Assembly (NCBI GenBank): GCA_021286705.1
Contig: JAJTBW010000024.1
Coordinates: 1 to 32,442, forward strand
Direction of reading: 5' to 3'
DNA from: Sphingobacteriia bacterium
GTDB lineage: Bacteria > Bacteroidota > Bacteroidia > Bacteroidales > TTA-H9
Length of the DNA: 32,442 nt
Below the pieces are notes generated by a model, which was not told where the DNA came from, did not search any database, and saw only the letters and a list, made by a program, of their open reading frames with translations. Both the position numbers and the translations under genes were made by a program. Below are positions 25,802 through 32,442 of this stretch, one piece after another. Position 1 is the stretch's first letter. Every line of letters begins with the position of its first letter.

Positions 25802-26372
25802 CTTTCAGGGAATTATAGAGTGGATCATTTTTAATTCTTTTCAGCAACTTTTCTTTGCATTCGAACTTTTTCTTTTTGACAAATTTCTCTGTAACTCCCA
25901 TCATTTCTGCTATTTCAGCTAAAGAAACCTGCTCTATGTATAACTGCAAAAGAATTTGACAACGACCACTCAATTTCATAAAATGCTTCTGATATAAGTT
26001 CTGCTGAAGCATTGCATCTATTGATGCGGTTAAATCACTTTCATCCGTTGCTGTCAACTCTATGTTTGATTCTGAAAAACTTTGACTAGGTAGCTGTTTC
26101 CTAGCCTGAAGTTCTTTTAGCCATAGAATACGGGCTGTTGCAAAAAAATATGTAGAAAAAGAACAATCAACAGTAAACGACTCTTGTGATATTCTTTGAA
26201 AGATGGCTACCACGGTCTCCTGAAACAAATCTCTGGCATCTTCTAAAGACCCTTTGTTTTGACTTACATACGACCTGAGATTCTTGAAGTATTCCAAATA
26301 CAGGTATTGTAATACATCCGAATCATGTCGAGCCACACCTTCAAATAATTCTTCACTTGTATATGAAGCCAC
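25791..26372 (-). CDS. ECF-type RNA polymerase sigma factor
   Basis: A 193-aa sigma-70 factor of the ECF class with only regions 2 and 4. Region 2 is at about residues 17-93, with SLEDARDLFQETVVAIFQR and FSTYFFATARILWLKEL matching the core-binding and -10 reading helices. Region 4 is at about 130-185, with the helix-turn-helix VSLAEIAEMMGVTEKFVKKK. It probably recognises the G-rich box just upstream of itself (26392-26425), which recurs before the T9SS protein gene at 31401. The TPR membrane protein follows by overlap. Subgroup cannot be assigned from sequence alone. Confidence 0.9.
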   Translation of the reverse strand: MASYTSEELFEGVARHDSDVLQYLYLEYFKNLRSYVSQNKGSLEDARDLFQETVVAIFQRISQESFTVDCSFSTYFFATARILWLKELQARKQLPSQSFSESNIELTATDESDLTASIDAMLQQNLYQKHFMKLSGRCQILLQLYIEQVSLAEIAEMMGVTEKFVKKKKFECKEKLLKRIKNDPLYNSLKDEI

Positions 26373-26391
26373 TTTGTGTCTACTATTAGTA

Positions 26392-26425
26392 TAGTGCTGT
26401 TTTTTGACAAAAGGTAACCCCCCTG
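26392..26425 (-). promoter_or_regulatory. 34-nt promoter-like box of the sigma operon
   Basis: On the minus strand it starts CAGGGGGGTTACCTTTTG and ends CAGCACTA. It agrees with the box at 31519-31552 at 29 of 34 positions and ends 19 nt before the sigma ATG. No TAnnTTTG element is present, which fits a promoter read by an alternative sigma factor. Confidence 0.65.
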
Positions 26426-26483
26426 AGGCTATCTTTTTTTCAAAAAATTTAAAAATAATTTTATTCCCTTGTTCAACAATATC

Positions 26484-26618
26484 TTATACGATTTCGCTAA
26501 GCTCTTCCTCGATTTTTATATTGTTAAACATAGCAAATCTACAATATTTTGGAATATTTTCATCGTTTTTGAAAACTGTTTCCATAAATAAGACAATGGC
26601 TGCTTTGAAGCCGTTCAT
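26484..26618 (-). CDS. Possible 44-aa small protein upstream of the sigma gene
   Basis: A minus-strand frame of 44 codons in the gap between the CHAT gene and the sigma gene. It begins MNGFKAAIVLFMETVFKND, continues through NIPKYCRFAMF and ends in an acidic EEELSEIV. Amino-acid composition looks protein-like, but no ribosome-binding site and no family were recognised. Two stop codons lie close upstream in frame, so the ATG at 26618 is the only good start. It may be a real small gene of the locus or a chance frame. Confidence 0.3.
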   Translation of the reverse strand: MNGFKAAIVLFMETVFKNDENIPKYCRFAMFNNIKIEEELSEIV

Positions 26619-26684
26619 TGCTAATGTAGTAGTTGTTTTTCAAGTCTATATAACCTTCAATAACCTATCACTATTGGTTACTGA

Positions 26685-26703
26685 TTGTCCATAATTTGGA
26701 CAA
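26685..26703. repeat. Short inverted repeat after the CHAT gene
   Basis: TTGTCCA (26685-26691) and TGGACAA (26697-26703) pair over 7 bp with a 5-nt loop, 21 nt after the CHAT stop codon on the minus strand. No T-run follows, so it is at best a weak terminator. Apart from this, the candidate small frame and the box at 26392, the gap 26373-26723 is plain AT-rich sequence. Confidence 0.4.
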
Positions 26704-26723
26704 GTCTCTGGTTGTTGAACTTT

Positions 26724-29700
26724 TTAATGCTCTCTTTTGAGTCTTCGATTTCTTTTGATGATAATAAATATTACAATGATTAGTAAAATCAGAAGGATCG
26801 GTATCCCAATGAGTAGGTAGGTCGAATATGGTGCTTTAACATCGTTGAATACCTGATCTTCTCCAATTGAAACGTAGGCAGACCAGAAGTAAGGATGTGA
26901 CCTGAGTTTATCAGCAGAGTGAAGATAATTTAGTTTCGATTCACGCAATGCTTCATCAACCGGAACATGATCTTTAAATCGCTTGTAGAAATCAGCCATA
27001 ATTCCGGTGCCTGATTCATCTTCTACCTCCCATAATGTCATGATTACGGTAGGTATACCTGTGTATACAAATCCGCGTGCCAAGCTCACGATCCCTTCTC
27101 CCTTAATCAATGTCCCATTTCCCGTATTGCAACTGCTTAAAACAGCTAATTGGGCGTTTAATGGGATATTGTATATTTCATAGGTGTTTAGAAGATTATC
27201 CTCATCTTTATCTTTTACATTCGTGAAAACCATTTTGCTGAACATAGGGTTTTCTTCATCGACCAGCGTATGCATGGCTAAATGAAGAATCGCATATTGT
27301 TCGGCCTTCTCTTTGAAAATTCTTTCCGTAGCCATATCTCCACGATAAACGTCAACTCCTGAGAAGATTTCGTTTATAGCCTTTACTTCTTCCTGACTGC
27401 CTGGAATATCTTTTAGGATTAGTGGCTCTGAATTAGCTGTAATTATCCCGGTCTGAATGGGCTTGTTTGGACTATAAACGGGTGCAAATGCACCAATTGT
27501 TCTTGTAGGCTTCTTTTGCTCACTAAGCTTTGTGTGAAGCATAGTGGCCAAATAGGAATATCTAGGTATAAAACTCTTTATTAGATAGTCAAGACTAGCA
27601 TAATCTAGGACCCCTGGTTCCGCCGGTTTTCTGATTAATGTTTCAAATGGCAAATAACCTAAAATACCATCAGGAATGATGATTAATTTCTTTGTCTTGA
27701 TTTCTGTCTCAAATGGCTTTATGAGCTTCTTGTAAAGCTTATAACTTAGTTGAGTAAAAGTTGAATAGCTTCCCTCCGGATCACTTAATGGGCCGCTTCT
27801 GATATTCTCAACATAAGCTCTGACATTCGATTCAAGCTCTTTTGTTGCGGTATCAACATTGACCAGTAGGGTATCTTTTGAAAGTAGGAAGGTGTATAAA
27901 ACATTATCTGTTAGGGCATACTCAAGAATGGTCTCTTCTTTGAGGTTCTTTTGAATAACAGATGGCTCAAGGGTGCCGTCGCCATACTTGATTTTATAGT
28001 ATTCAGGCGATTTTTGTCTGATGGTCTCTGCAAGTTGTTCCTGCTTTTTTTCAAGATCAAAGACTTTGTCACGCCATAAATCTAACTTTTGTTGACTGGG
28101 TCGTATCTTCTTCTGCTCTTCGTAGATGAGCTTTTTGTAGTTAGCGATACTGTTACGCAACTCTTTTTCTTCTCCTCTAAGTTTAGGGTCGATATCTGTA
28201 TGTATCTTATCATCATTATCTCTAAGCTCAGCGAGTAGGACTGCCGATTTGCTTCTCTCTGCAAATCGAAATCCCTCTAGTAGATACTTCTTGTCGCCTG
28301 TAGCTCGATAGAGTGCAAATGTGGTCTTAAATGCCCCTGCAAAGGCATTTTTACTATGTGCTGAGACTAAAAAGTTACTCTCATCAGAGTTAATATTGCT
28401 TCGTACTGTGTTTGCAACTCGTGAAAGCAATTGATAGTTATACAGACTGCTATACAGATATTTCAGATCAGCCTTTTCAACATACAGTTGATACATTAGA
28501 TCGGCTTTCTTCCATAAAGCCTCCATTAAATAGATGTCAGGGTTAGTTGGTAGCCCTTTTAGATCATCAAAAGGATTGGCTGAGTTAAAGTCGCTTACCA
28601 ACGATACAATTGCTTTCTGTATGTATTGTAAAGACTTATTATAATTCTTGTTATCAAATTCTAAAAACCCTAAACGAATGTAAGTGTTAGCCACATCACG
28701 GTTTTTCTCTCCAAATAGACGTGTATTAATATCTAAAGCTTTGTTTAGATAGAGTAATGCTTCAGCATTTTTCTTCTCCTGACTCAAAAAACGTGCATAA
28801 TATGTATACCCTAATGCAAGTTCAAAACTTGTTTTTCCAAAAAGAGCCTCAGCCTGTTTTATTGAGGTCTTGAAGTTTTGATCTGCCTCTTTTGGCATCT
28901 TCATTTCTGCATAACATCGGGCCAGATTCCTATAAGACTTATAGTCTGATGGAGAACTCTGATCTAAAGTCAGTGATTGACGATAAAATTCTAGTGCCTT
29001 TGGGTATTCTTCCCTGATGAAGTATATATGACCAATATTCATTAATACTTCAGAAATTTTGGGATGGTTCGGATTTTTTTTCTTAAGTAATAGTAAAGTC
29101 TTGTTATAATATGCCAATGCCTTCTCATAATCATACTTCACACTAAAAATATTCCCCTTCATATTATATACAGCATCTAAATCAGTATAGTCGCTCTTGT
29201 TCACTAGACTATACAACTCCTCAGCTTTCGTTAAAGCAATTAAGGCACTGTCGTAGTTGGAATAGTTTATATGGAGACTTCCTAAATTCGCATAGGAGCC
29301 AGCAAGGTTGAGGGTATCTGCATTCCCTGACTTTTTTAGTCTTAAAGATTCTTTAAAATATGAGCTTGCAAGTTGGTAGTCTCCCATTTGATTGGCTACG
29401 ATACCAAGGTTTTCTCTGTATTTTGCAAGAAGGACAAGCTTTCCTTTTTTCTTTTTCTCAATGGTTTTTATGGCTAATTCAATATTCTTAGTAGCCAGAT
29501 CAAATTTTTCAATTGCCAGATAACAAAGGCCTAAATTATTATAGGTAACAGACGCATTAGTATCAGAGTTTCCATAAGCTTTAATTTTATATTCCAGCGA
29601 GGCATTAAACAGAGAGATGGCTGATTTTGGATTACCCTTCATCAGGGCTATCGCCCCCTCAATATGCTTTGAGTCACCTTTTAGTCCGATGTCGTTTATA

Positions 29701-30041
29701 GCTCTTACTTTACAAAGTGAATCAGTCTCTTTCAGGAGAAATAGGGCATCGTCAACACGGCGCAGGTTTTTAAGAATATTAGCTTTTTTTACTTGTGCTT
29801 TTGCTACGGCTGGCCAAGATAAGTTCTTTTTAAATGCTTCAATTGCCTTTGTATAATAGATTAAAGCACTATCATTTTTATCATTAGCTTCATATTGTTG
29901 AGCAGTTTTTAGAAATGATTCGCCAGATTTGTTGGTTTGATTTTGTTGGGCATTTAAGAACAAGCCCATGGAAATAGAAAGGATTACTCCTAAAAAAAGA
30001 AAGAGATGTATGTTATTCCGCAAGATGTAATTCTTAATCAC
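26724..30041 (-). CDS. TPR-CHAT caspase-like protease, exported and membrane-anchored
   Basis: A 1105-aa protein with an N-terminal signal peptide (LFLFLGVILSISMGLFLNAQ, about residues 13-32). Roughly ten tetratricopeptide repeats follow up to about 480, for example SVTYNNLGLCYLAIEKFDLA and SEVLMNIGHIYFIREEYPKA. A charged coiled-coil-like stretch near 620-690 comes next, then a CHAT domain at about 770-1060. The caspase-type dyad is His924 (ILHLAMHT) and Cys971 (AVLSSCNTG). A C-terminal membrane helix (about 1075-1095) ends in a basic tail (KRNRRLKREH), so the protease faces the periplasm and the tail the cytosol. CHAT proteases are caspase relatives that cut partner proteins when a sensor domain is engaged. 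Here the TPRs are the likely sensor. The neighbours are an ECF sigma factor, a TPR membrane protein and a T9SS protein. Confidence 0.88.
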   Translation of the reverse strand: MIKNYILRNNIHLFLFLGVILSISMGLFLNAQQNQTNKSGESFLKTAQQYEANDKNDSALIYYTKAIEAFKKNLSWPAVAKAQVKKANILKNLRRVDDALFLLKETDSLCKVRAINDIGLKGDSKHIEGAIALMKGNPKSAISLFNASLEYKIKAYGNSDTNASVTYNNLGLCYLAIEKFDLATKNIELAIKTIEKKKKGKLVLLAKYRENLGIVANQMGDYQLASSYFKESLRLKKSGNADTLNLAGSYANLGSLHINYSNYDSALIALTKAEELYSLVNKSDYTDLDAVYNMKGNIFSVKYDYEKALAYYNKTLLLLKKKNPNHPKISEVLMNIGHIYFIREEYPKALEFYRQSLTLDQSSPSDYKSYRNLARCYAEMKMPKEADQNFKTSIKQAEALFGKTSFELALGYTYYARFLSQEKKNAEALLYLNKALDINTRLFGEKNRDVANTYIRLGFLEFDNKNYNKSLQYIQKAIVSLVSDFNSANPFDDLKGLPTNPDIYLMEALWKKADLMYQLYVEKADLKYLYSSLYNYQLLSRVANTVRSNINSDESNFLVSAHSKNAFAGAFKTTFALYRATGDKKYLLEGFRFAERSKSAVLLAELRDNDDKIHTDIDPKLRGEEKELRNSIANYKKLIYEEQKKIRPSQQKLDLWRDKVFDLEKKQEQLAETIRQKSPEYYKIKYGDGTLEPSVIQKNLKEETILEYALTDNVLYTFLLSKDTLLVNVDTATKELESNVRAYVENIRSGPLSDPEGSYSTFTQLSYKLYKKLIKPFETEIKTKKLIIIPDGILGYLPFETLIRKPAEPGVLDYASLDYLIKSFIPRYSYLATMLHTKLSEQKKPTRTIGAFAPVYSPNKPIQTGIITANSEPLILKDIPGSQEEVKAINEIFSGVDVYRGDMATERIFKEKAEQYAILHLAMHTLVDEENPMFSKMVFTNVKDKDEDNLLNTYEIYNIPLNAQLAVLSSCNTGNGTLIKGEGIVSLARGFVYTGIPTVIMTLWEVEDESGTGIMADFYKRFKDHVPVDEALRESKLNYLHSADKLRSHPYFWSAYVSIGEDQVFNDVKAPYSTYLLIGIPILLILLIIVIFIIIKRNRRLKREH

Positions 30042-30097
30042 TTCGAGTAATTATTTGTTCAGATGGAACTCAATTAACAGGTCTTGAACTAAGTCTT

Positions 30098-30124
30098 CAA
30101 AATTACACGAAAATAGTTTACAAA
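30098..30124 (-). promoter_or_regulatory. Candidate promoter of the CHAT gene
   Basis: On the minus strand TTTG (30124-30121) is followed by TAATTTTG (30105-30098), an exact -7 match but with a spacer of 15 nt, shorter than usual. It lacks the G-rich box of its neighbours, so the CHAT gene may be transcribed by the housekeeping sigma factor. Confidence 0.4.
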
Positions 30125-30133
30125 GGAACTTAA

Positions 30134-30182
30134 ATAAATAAAAACGGTTCTGATGCATCAAGAAAAATGCCATCAGAACCGT
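30134..30182 (-). terminator. Terminator of the T9SS protein gene
   Basis: ACGGTTCTGATG (30144-30155) and CATCAGAACCGT (30171-30182) pair perfectly over 12 bp. Read on the minus strand the hairpin is followed by TTTTATTTATTT. It separates the T9SS protein gene from the CHAT gene. Confidence 0.9.
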
Positions 30183-30204
30183 CTGATTTAGTTACACTGG
30201 GTTT

Positions 30205-31401
30205 TTACCTGATAATTTGGAATTTACCCGAAAAAATGGGTTGATTTGAATAGCTGTTGCGAATGGAATAATAGTAGTTCCCGGCAGCTAATCTTGCAAC
30301 ATCGATGGAGATATGCTGAATTCCATCGATAGTTGACATGTAATCTGTAGTCATCACTTGAGATCCATCTTGTCCGAGGATTGATACAGAGTACTGTTGA
30401 TTTTCTGCGGCCGTAAAGTTGATGTTTAGTAAGTTGCTAGTCGGATTTGGATATATTGTGCAGTTTGTAAAGTTTGGTTTTGCCATATCTATACCAAATT
30501 GTGGTAAGATTTCTCCATTCGTTGAGATGGCATGACTTTCAGGAAGTACTGAAATAGACTTTTCGTTGAATTGGCCACCTTCAAGTGTAAAGAGTGTTTT
30601 GCCTTTTTCAAAATTGATAGGTTTGCCATCTTCGGCAATCCATGCGACTCTGACACTGTTTTCATTGATTGAGTAGTTGAAACCTTTAAGTGTTGAGGTT
30701 ACATTGGTAGGAACTTGTTGCAGGTTATCAAAAGAAAGTACCAATCCGAAGCCTGTCAACTCCTGTGAAGAGGCTATGTTGATGTTTGCTTGGTTAGTTG
30801 AACTTGTCAGTTGATTATTTAATGACACGGTTGTTTGTGCGTCTTTGGTAATATTTGGGACATAGGAGCCGTTTAAGTCACCAGAGGAGGTTCCTGTGAT
30901 GGTTTTTGAGCCATCTTTTAAGGTACCGGTGAATGTTACCATTTCATCTATGAATTGCCAATCGCCACTTGGGAAGGGATATCCTTGAAGGAACCAACCA
31001 ATTATAATTGTAAAATAGTCATTCCAGGTAACCTGTCCATTGCCGTCTACATCTGCGGCAATTGCTTGAATTGGGGTAAGATTGTTAAATCCAAGGAGAT
31101 ACATCATTAACATATATGAGTCTGTCAAGTTGATGCCACCAGCTGGTATTGTGGTTTCTGATGAAAGTTTGTACGTTCCCTGTGGAATGTTAGTAAAAAC
31201 AAACTGTCCTAATCCATTTGTAGTTGTAGAGGCTACGACATTACCATTCGGAGTTGATAAAGTAACTTGAACACTGGGTATAGGTTTTGCTGGGTTTTTG
31301 TGATACAGCACAGTACCTTGCATTGAAGTCTGTGCTGATATTCCTGAAGTCATTGACAGGAAAAGCACGGCCAGAATCGTTTTTGTAAAAAATTTTTTCA
31401 T
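30205..31401 (-). CDS. T9SS type A sorted protein with dockerin-like and cohesin-like parts
   Basis: A 398-aa exported protein. The signal peptide ends near ISAQ (residue 24). Residues 26-85 form a carboxypeptidase-regulatory-like beta domain (IPSVQVTLSTPNGNVV, GLGQFVFTNIPQGTY). A dockerin-like pair follows at about 88-139; its second half has a good calcium loop, DVDGNGQVTWND (117-128), the first half is degenerate. A GDLNGSY motif is at 174-180. Residues about 190-280 look like a cohesin-type or related carbohydrate-binding beta-sandwich (ELTGFGLVLSFDNL, GKTLFTLEGG). Residues 314-398 are a type A T9SS sorting domain (CTIYPNPTSNLLNI, ending GKFQIIR), so it is sent through the outer membrane and probably attached to the surface. 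Its promoter box matches that of the ECF sigma gene. The ligand is unknown. Confidence 0.88.
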   Translation of the reverse strand: MKKFFTKTILAVLFLSMTSGISAQTSMQGTVLYHKNPAKPIPSVQVTLSTPNGNVVASTTTNGLGQFVFTNIPQGTYKLSSETTIPAGGINLTDSYMLMMYLLGFNNLTPIQAIAADVDGNGQVTWNDYFTIIIGWFLQGYPFPSGDWQFIDEMVTFTGTLKDGSKTITGTSSGDLNGSYVPNITKDAQTTVSLNNQLTSSTNQANINIASSQELTGFGLVLSFDNLQQVPTNVTSTLKGFNYSINENSVRVAWIAEDGKPINFEKGKTLFTLEGGQFNEKSISVLPESHAISTNGEILPQFGIDMAKPNFTNCTIYPNPTSNLLNINFTAAENQQYSVSILGQDGSQVMTTDYMSTIDGIQHISIDVARLAAGNYYYSIRNSYSNQPIFSGKFQIIR

Positions 31402-31518
31402 TGCGTGTCTGTTTTGTTCTATTTTAAAAAGTTTTTTTCTCGAAATCCGGTCTCTTGATTTTTCTCATCAAGGCCATTATTTGTTATTCCGCCTATGAAA
31501 TTAAGCGAGGATATTCAT

Positions 31519-31552
31519 TAGTGCCGAATTTTGGCCAAAGGTAACCCCCCTG
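31519..31552 (-). promoter_or_regulatory. 34-nt promoter-like box of the T9SS protein gene
   Basis: On the minus strand it starts CAGGGGGGTTACCTTTGG and ends CGGCACTA, matching the box before the sigma operon at 29 of 34 positions. It lies about 118 nt before the start codon, so the transcript would have a leader of about 110 nt. In that leader CTTGAT (31454-31459) can pair with ATCAAG (31467-31472). The rest of the gap 31402-31744 is AT-rich with no gene seen. Confidence 0.65.
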
Positions 31553-31724
31553 TTACTAACATTTTTTGTGCTAAGTCGCATATTTATTGTGCTATAGATT
31601 ACAGAATTTAGGTTATGTGCCTGATAAATAGTCATTTTACTTACTTTTTCTTGTTCTGGTGTAATCTTTGCACATATCTTGAATTAGTAAATGATTCCAT
31701 AAAATGGAAGTTTTATAAGCACTA

Positions 31725-31752
31725 TTTGATTTGGAAAAAAGCTATATCTTTG
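31725..31752 (+). promoter_or_regulatory. Promoter of rpsU
   Basis: TTTG at 31725-31728 and TATCTTTG at 31745-31752 match the -33 and -7 elements, though the spacer is 16 nt, somewhat short. The rpsU ATG follows 39 nt after the -7 element. Confidence 0.55.
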
Positions 31753-31791
31753 TGCCTCATTTATTAACTAATCAAAGAAAGAGGTATTCTT

Positions 31792-31986
31792 ATGATCATT
31801 GTTCCAGTAAAAGAAGGCGAAAGCATTGACAGAGCCTTGAAGAAACTCAAAAGAAAATTTGAGAAAACCGGTGTTGTTCGTGAACTACGTGCACGTCAAA
31901 AATTCACCAAGCCTTCAGTTGTAGCTCGTGAGCAAAAGCTAAAAGCCATTTACATTCAGCAACTGCGTCAGGCCGAAGAGATCTAA
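31792..31986 (+). CDS. rpsU: Small ribosomal subunit protein bS21
   Basis: A 64-aa, highly basic ribosomal protein of the 30S subunit that sits near the anti-Shine-Dalgarno end of 16S rRNA. The sequence MIIVPVKEGESIDRALKKLK is the typical Bacteroidota bS21 start, followed by KFEKTGVVRELRARQKF. It is a single gene with its own promoter and a strong terminator. Confidence 0.97.
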   Translation: MIIVPVKEGESIDRALKKLKRKFEKTGVVRELRARQKFTKPSVVAREQKLKAIYIQQLRQAEEI

Positions 31987-32011
31987 TCAGTTGTTTGGAA
32001 CATGACTCGAA

Positions 32012-32053
32012 GGGACTGTCTTTGTCAATTGATAAGACAGTCTCTTTTTTTTT
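32012..32053 (+). terminator. Terminator of rpsU
   Basis: GACTGTCTT (32014-32022) pairs perfectly with AAGACAGTC (32034-32042), followed by CT and a run of nine T, 26 nt after the rpsU stop. Confidence 0.92.
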
Positions 32054-32188
32054 GTACTATTAGATTGGTCGGCAAATAGGCTGATACTGATCTATTGACA
32101 ATCTAACCGCCCATCCCTTCCAAATTTCGCCTGCCAGCCTCAAATAGTCACACTTCCAACAATCTGATATTCAGTATTTCTAAAGCAT

Positions 32189-32263
32189 CCCTCTTATATC
32201 CCTCTTATATCTCTCTTATGACTCTCTTATGTTCTCTTATGTTTTCTTATGACTCTCTTATAA
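32189..32263. repeat. Tandem array, 11-bp unit CCCTCTTATAT and variants
   Basis: Seven units: 32189-32199, 32200-32210, 32211-32221, 32222-32232, then two shortened to 10 bp (32233-32242, 32243-32252) and 32253-32263. The core TCTTAT is kept in all; the flanks drift. The preceding stretch 32054-32188 holds no recognisable feature. Confidence 0.9.
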
Positions 32264-32287
32264 CTTTTATTCGTCCTGTTCATCTCA

Positions 32288-32331
32288 CAACATCTCCTCA
32301 ACATCTCCTCAACATCTCCTCAACATCCCCT
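32288..32331. repeat. Tandem array, four copies of an 11-bp unit CAACATCTCCT
   Basis: Units at 32288, 32299, 32310 and 32321; the first three are identical and the last has one change (CAACATCCCCT). The unit is unrelated to the array just before it except in length. Confidence 0.95.
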
Positions 32332-32396
32332 CTAGTTCCTCTCTATATCCTCTCTATTTCCCCTACCTATTATATTCGAATCTTAACCGAGTTTAT

Positions 32397-32442
32397 AGGG
32401 AGAGGATAGGGAGAGGATAGGGAGAGGGTAGGGAGAGGATAG
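32397..32442. repeat. Tandem array, 11-bp unit AGGGAGAGGAT, running off the window
   Basis: Units at 32397, 32408, 32419 (one change) and 32430, then AG at the edge, so the array continues outside. Shortly before it, at about 32334-32363, a CCTCTCTAT-type tract resembles the reverse complement of the unit, giving a loosely inverted arrangement. Confidence 0.95.

Noticed and set aside
25791..26372. Identification of the sigma factor as SigP of the PorXY-SigP pathway that controls T9SS
   Set aside because: The T9SS link is only one cargo-like gene; no porX, porY or T9SS machinery genes are in the window, so the name is not justified.
26404..26694. Plus-strand frame of 96 codons between the sigma and CHAT genes
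   Set aside because: It runs through the promoter box and AT-rich intergenic DNA, with a composition (many Ile, Ser, Phe) typical of chance translation.
25052..31401. Linking the CHAT protease to CRISPR (type III-E, craspase) because an array lies in the same window
   Set aside because: The array is about 25 kb away, no gRAMP-type effector is present, and the CHAT protein has a signal peptide and membrane anchor, unlike the cytosolic craspase subunit.
32218..32409. Plus-strand frame of 63 codons at the right end
   Set aside because: It is a translation of the 11-bp tandem repeats.

Overview
The window reads as a chromosomal segment of an anaerobic or facultatively anaerobic Bacteroidota bacterium, most likely of the order Bacteroidales. 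Four things point there: many genes preceded by the Bacteroidota -7 element TAnnTTTG with mostly weak Shine-Dalgarno sequences; a type IX secretion (T9SS) C-terminal sorting domain; a NamZ muramidase; and an Rnf operon in the order B-C-D-G-E-A. The species cannot be named from the sequence alone.

Layout. 1-757: the trailer end of a CRISPR array that is cut by the left edge; no cas gene is inside the window. 758-1288: mostly non-coding, holding a likely small structured RNA (1089-1180). 1289-4198: an orphan GAF/PAS histidine kinase. 4523-9568: complete rnfBCDGEA operon with its own promoter element and terminator. 9698-10552: ftsE with an acidic tail. 10567-14368 (minus): proS followed by two GT4-type glycosyltransferases. 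14564-17695: a Tyr/Trp/Gly-rich lipoprotein and an OmpP1/FadL-type outer membrane protein. 17852-20522: ridA, pabC and pabB on the minus strand, with pabA divergent (folate branch). 20601-21821 (minus): namZ. 22244-24389: nrfHA, the membrane-bound ammonia-forming nitrite reductase. 25052-31401 (minus): an ECF sigma factor, a single-pass TPR protein overlapping it (likely anti-sigma), a large TPR-CHAT protease with a signal peptide and a C-terminal membrane anchor, and a T9SS-exported protein with dockerin-like and cohesin-like segments. 31792-31986: rpsU. 31987-32442: three neighbouring tandem-repeat tracts, all with an 11-bp period.

How the parts fit. Rnf couples ferredoxin:NAD+ electron transfer to an ion gradient, and NrfHA passes quinol electrons to nitrite; together they indicate anaerobic energy metabolism. 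The most interesting region is 25052-31401. A 34-nt element matching at 29 of 34 positions lies upstream of both the sigma-factor operon (26392-26425) and the secreted-protein gene (31519-31552), so both are probably read by the same, autoregulated, sigma factor. Predicted topology puts the CHAT protease and the TPR domain of the putative anti-sigma protein on the same periplasmic side. This suggests, as inference only, a caspase-like periplasmic protease controlling an ECF sigma factor whose output includes a T9SS surface protein.
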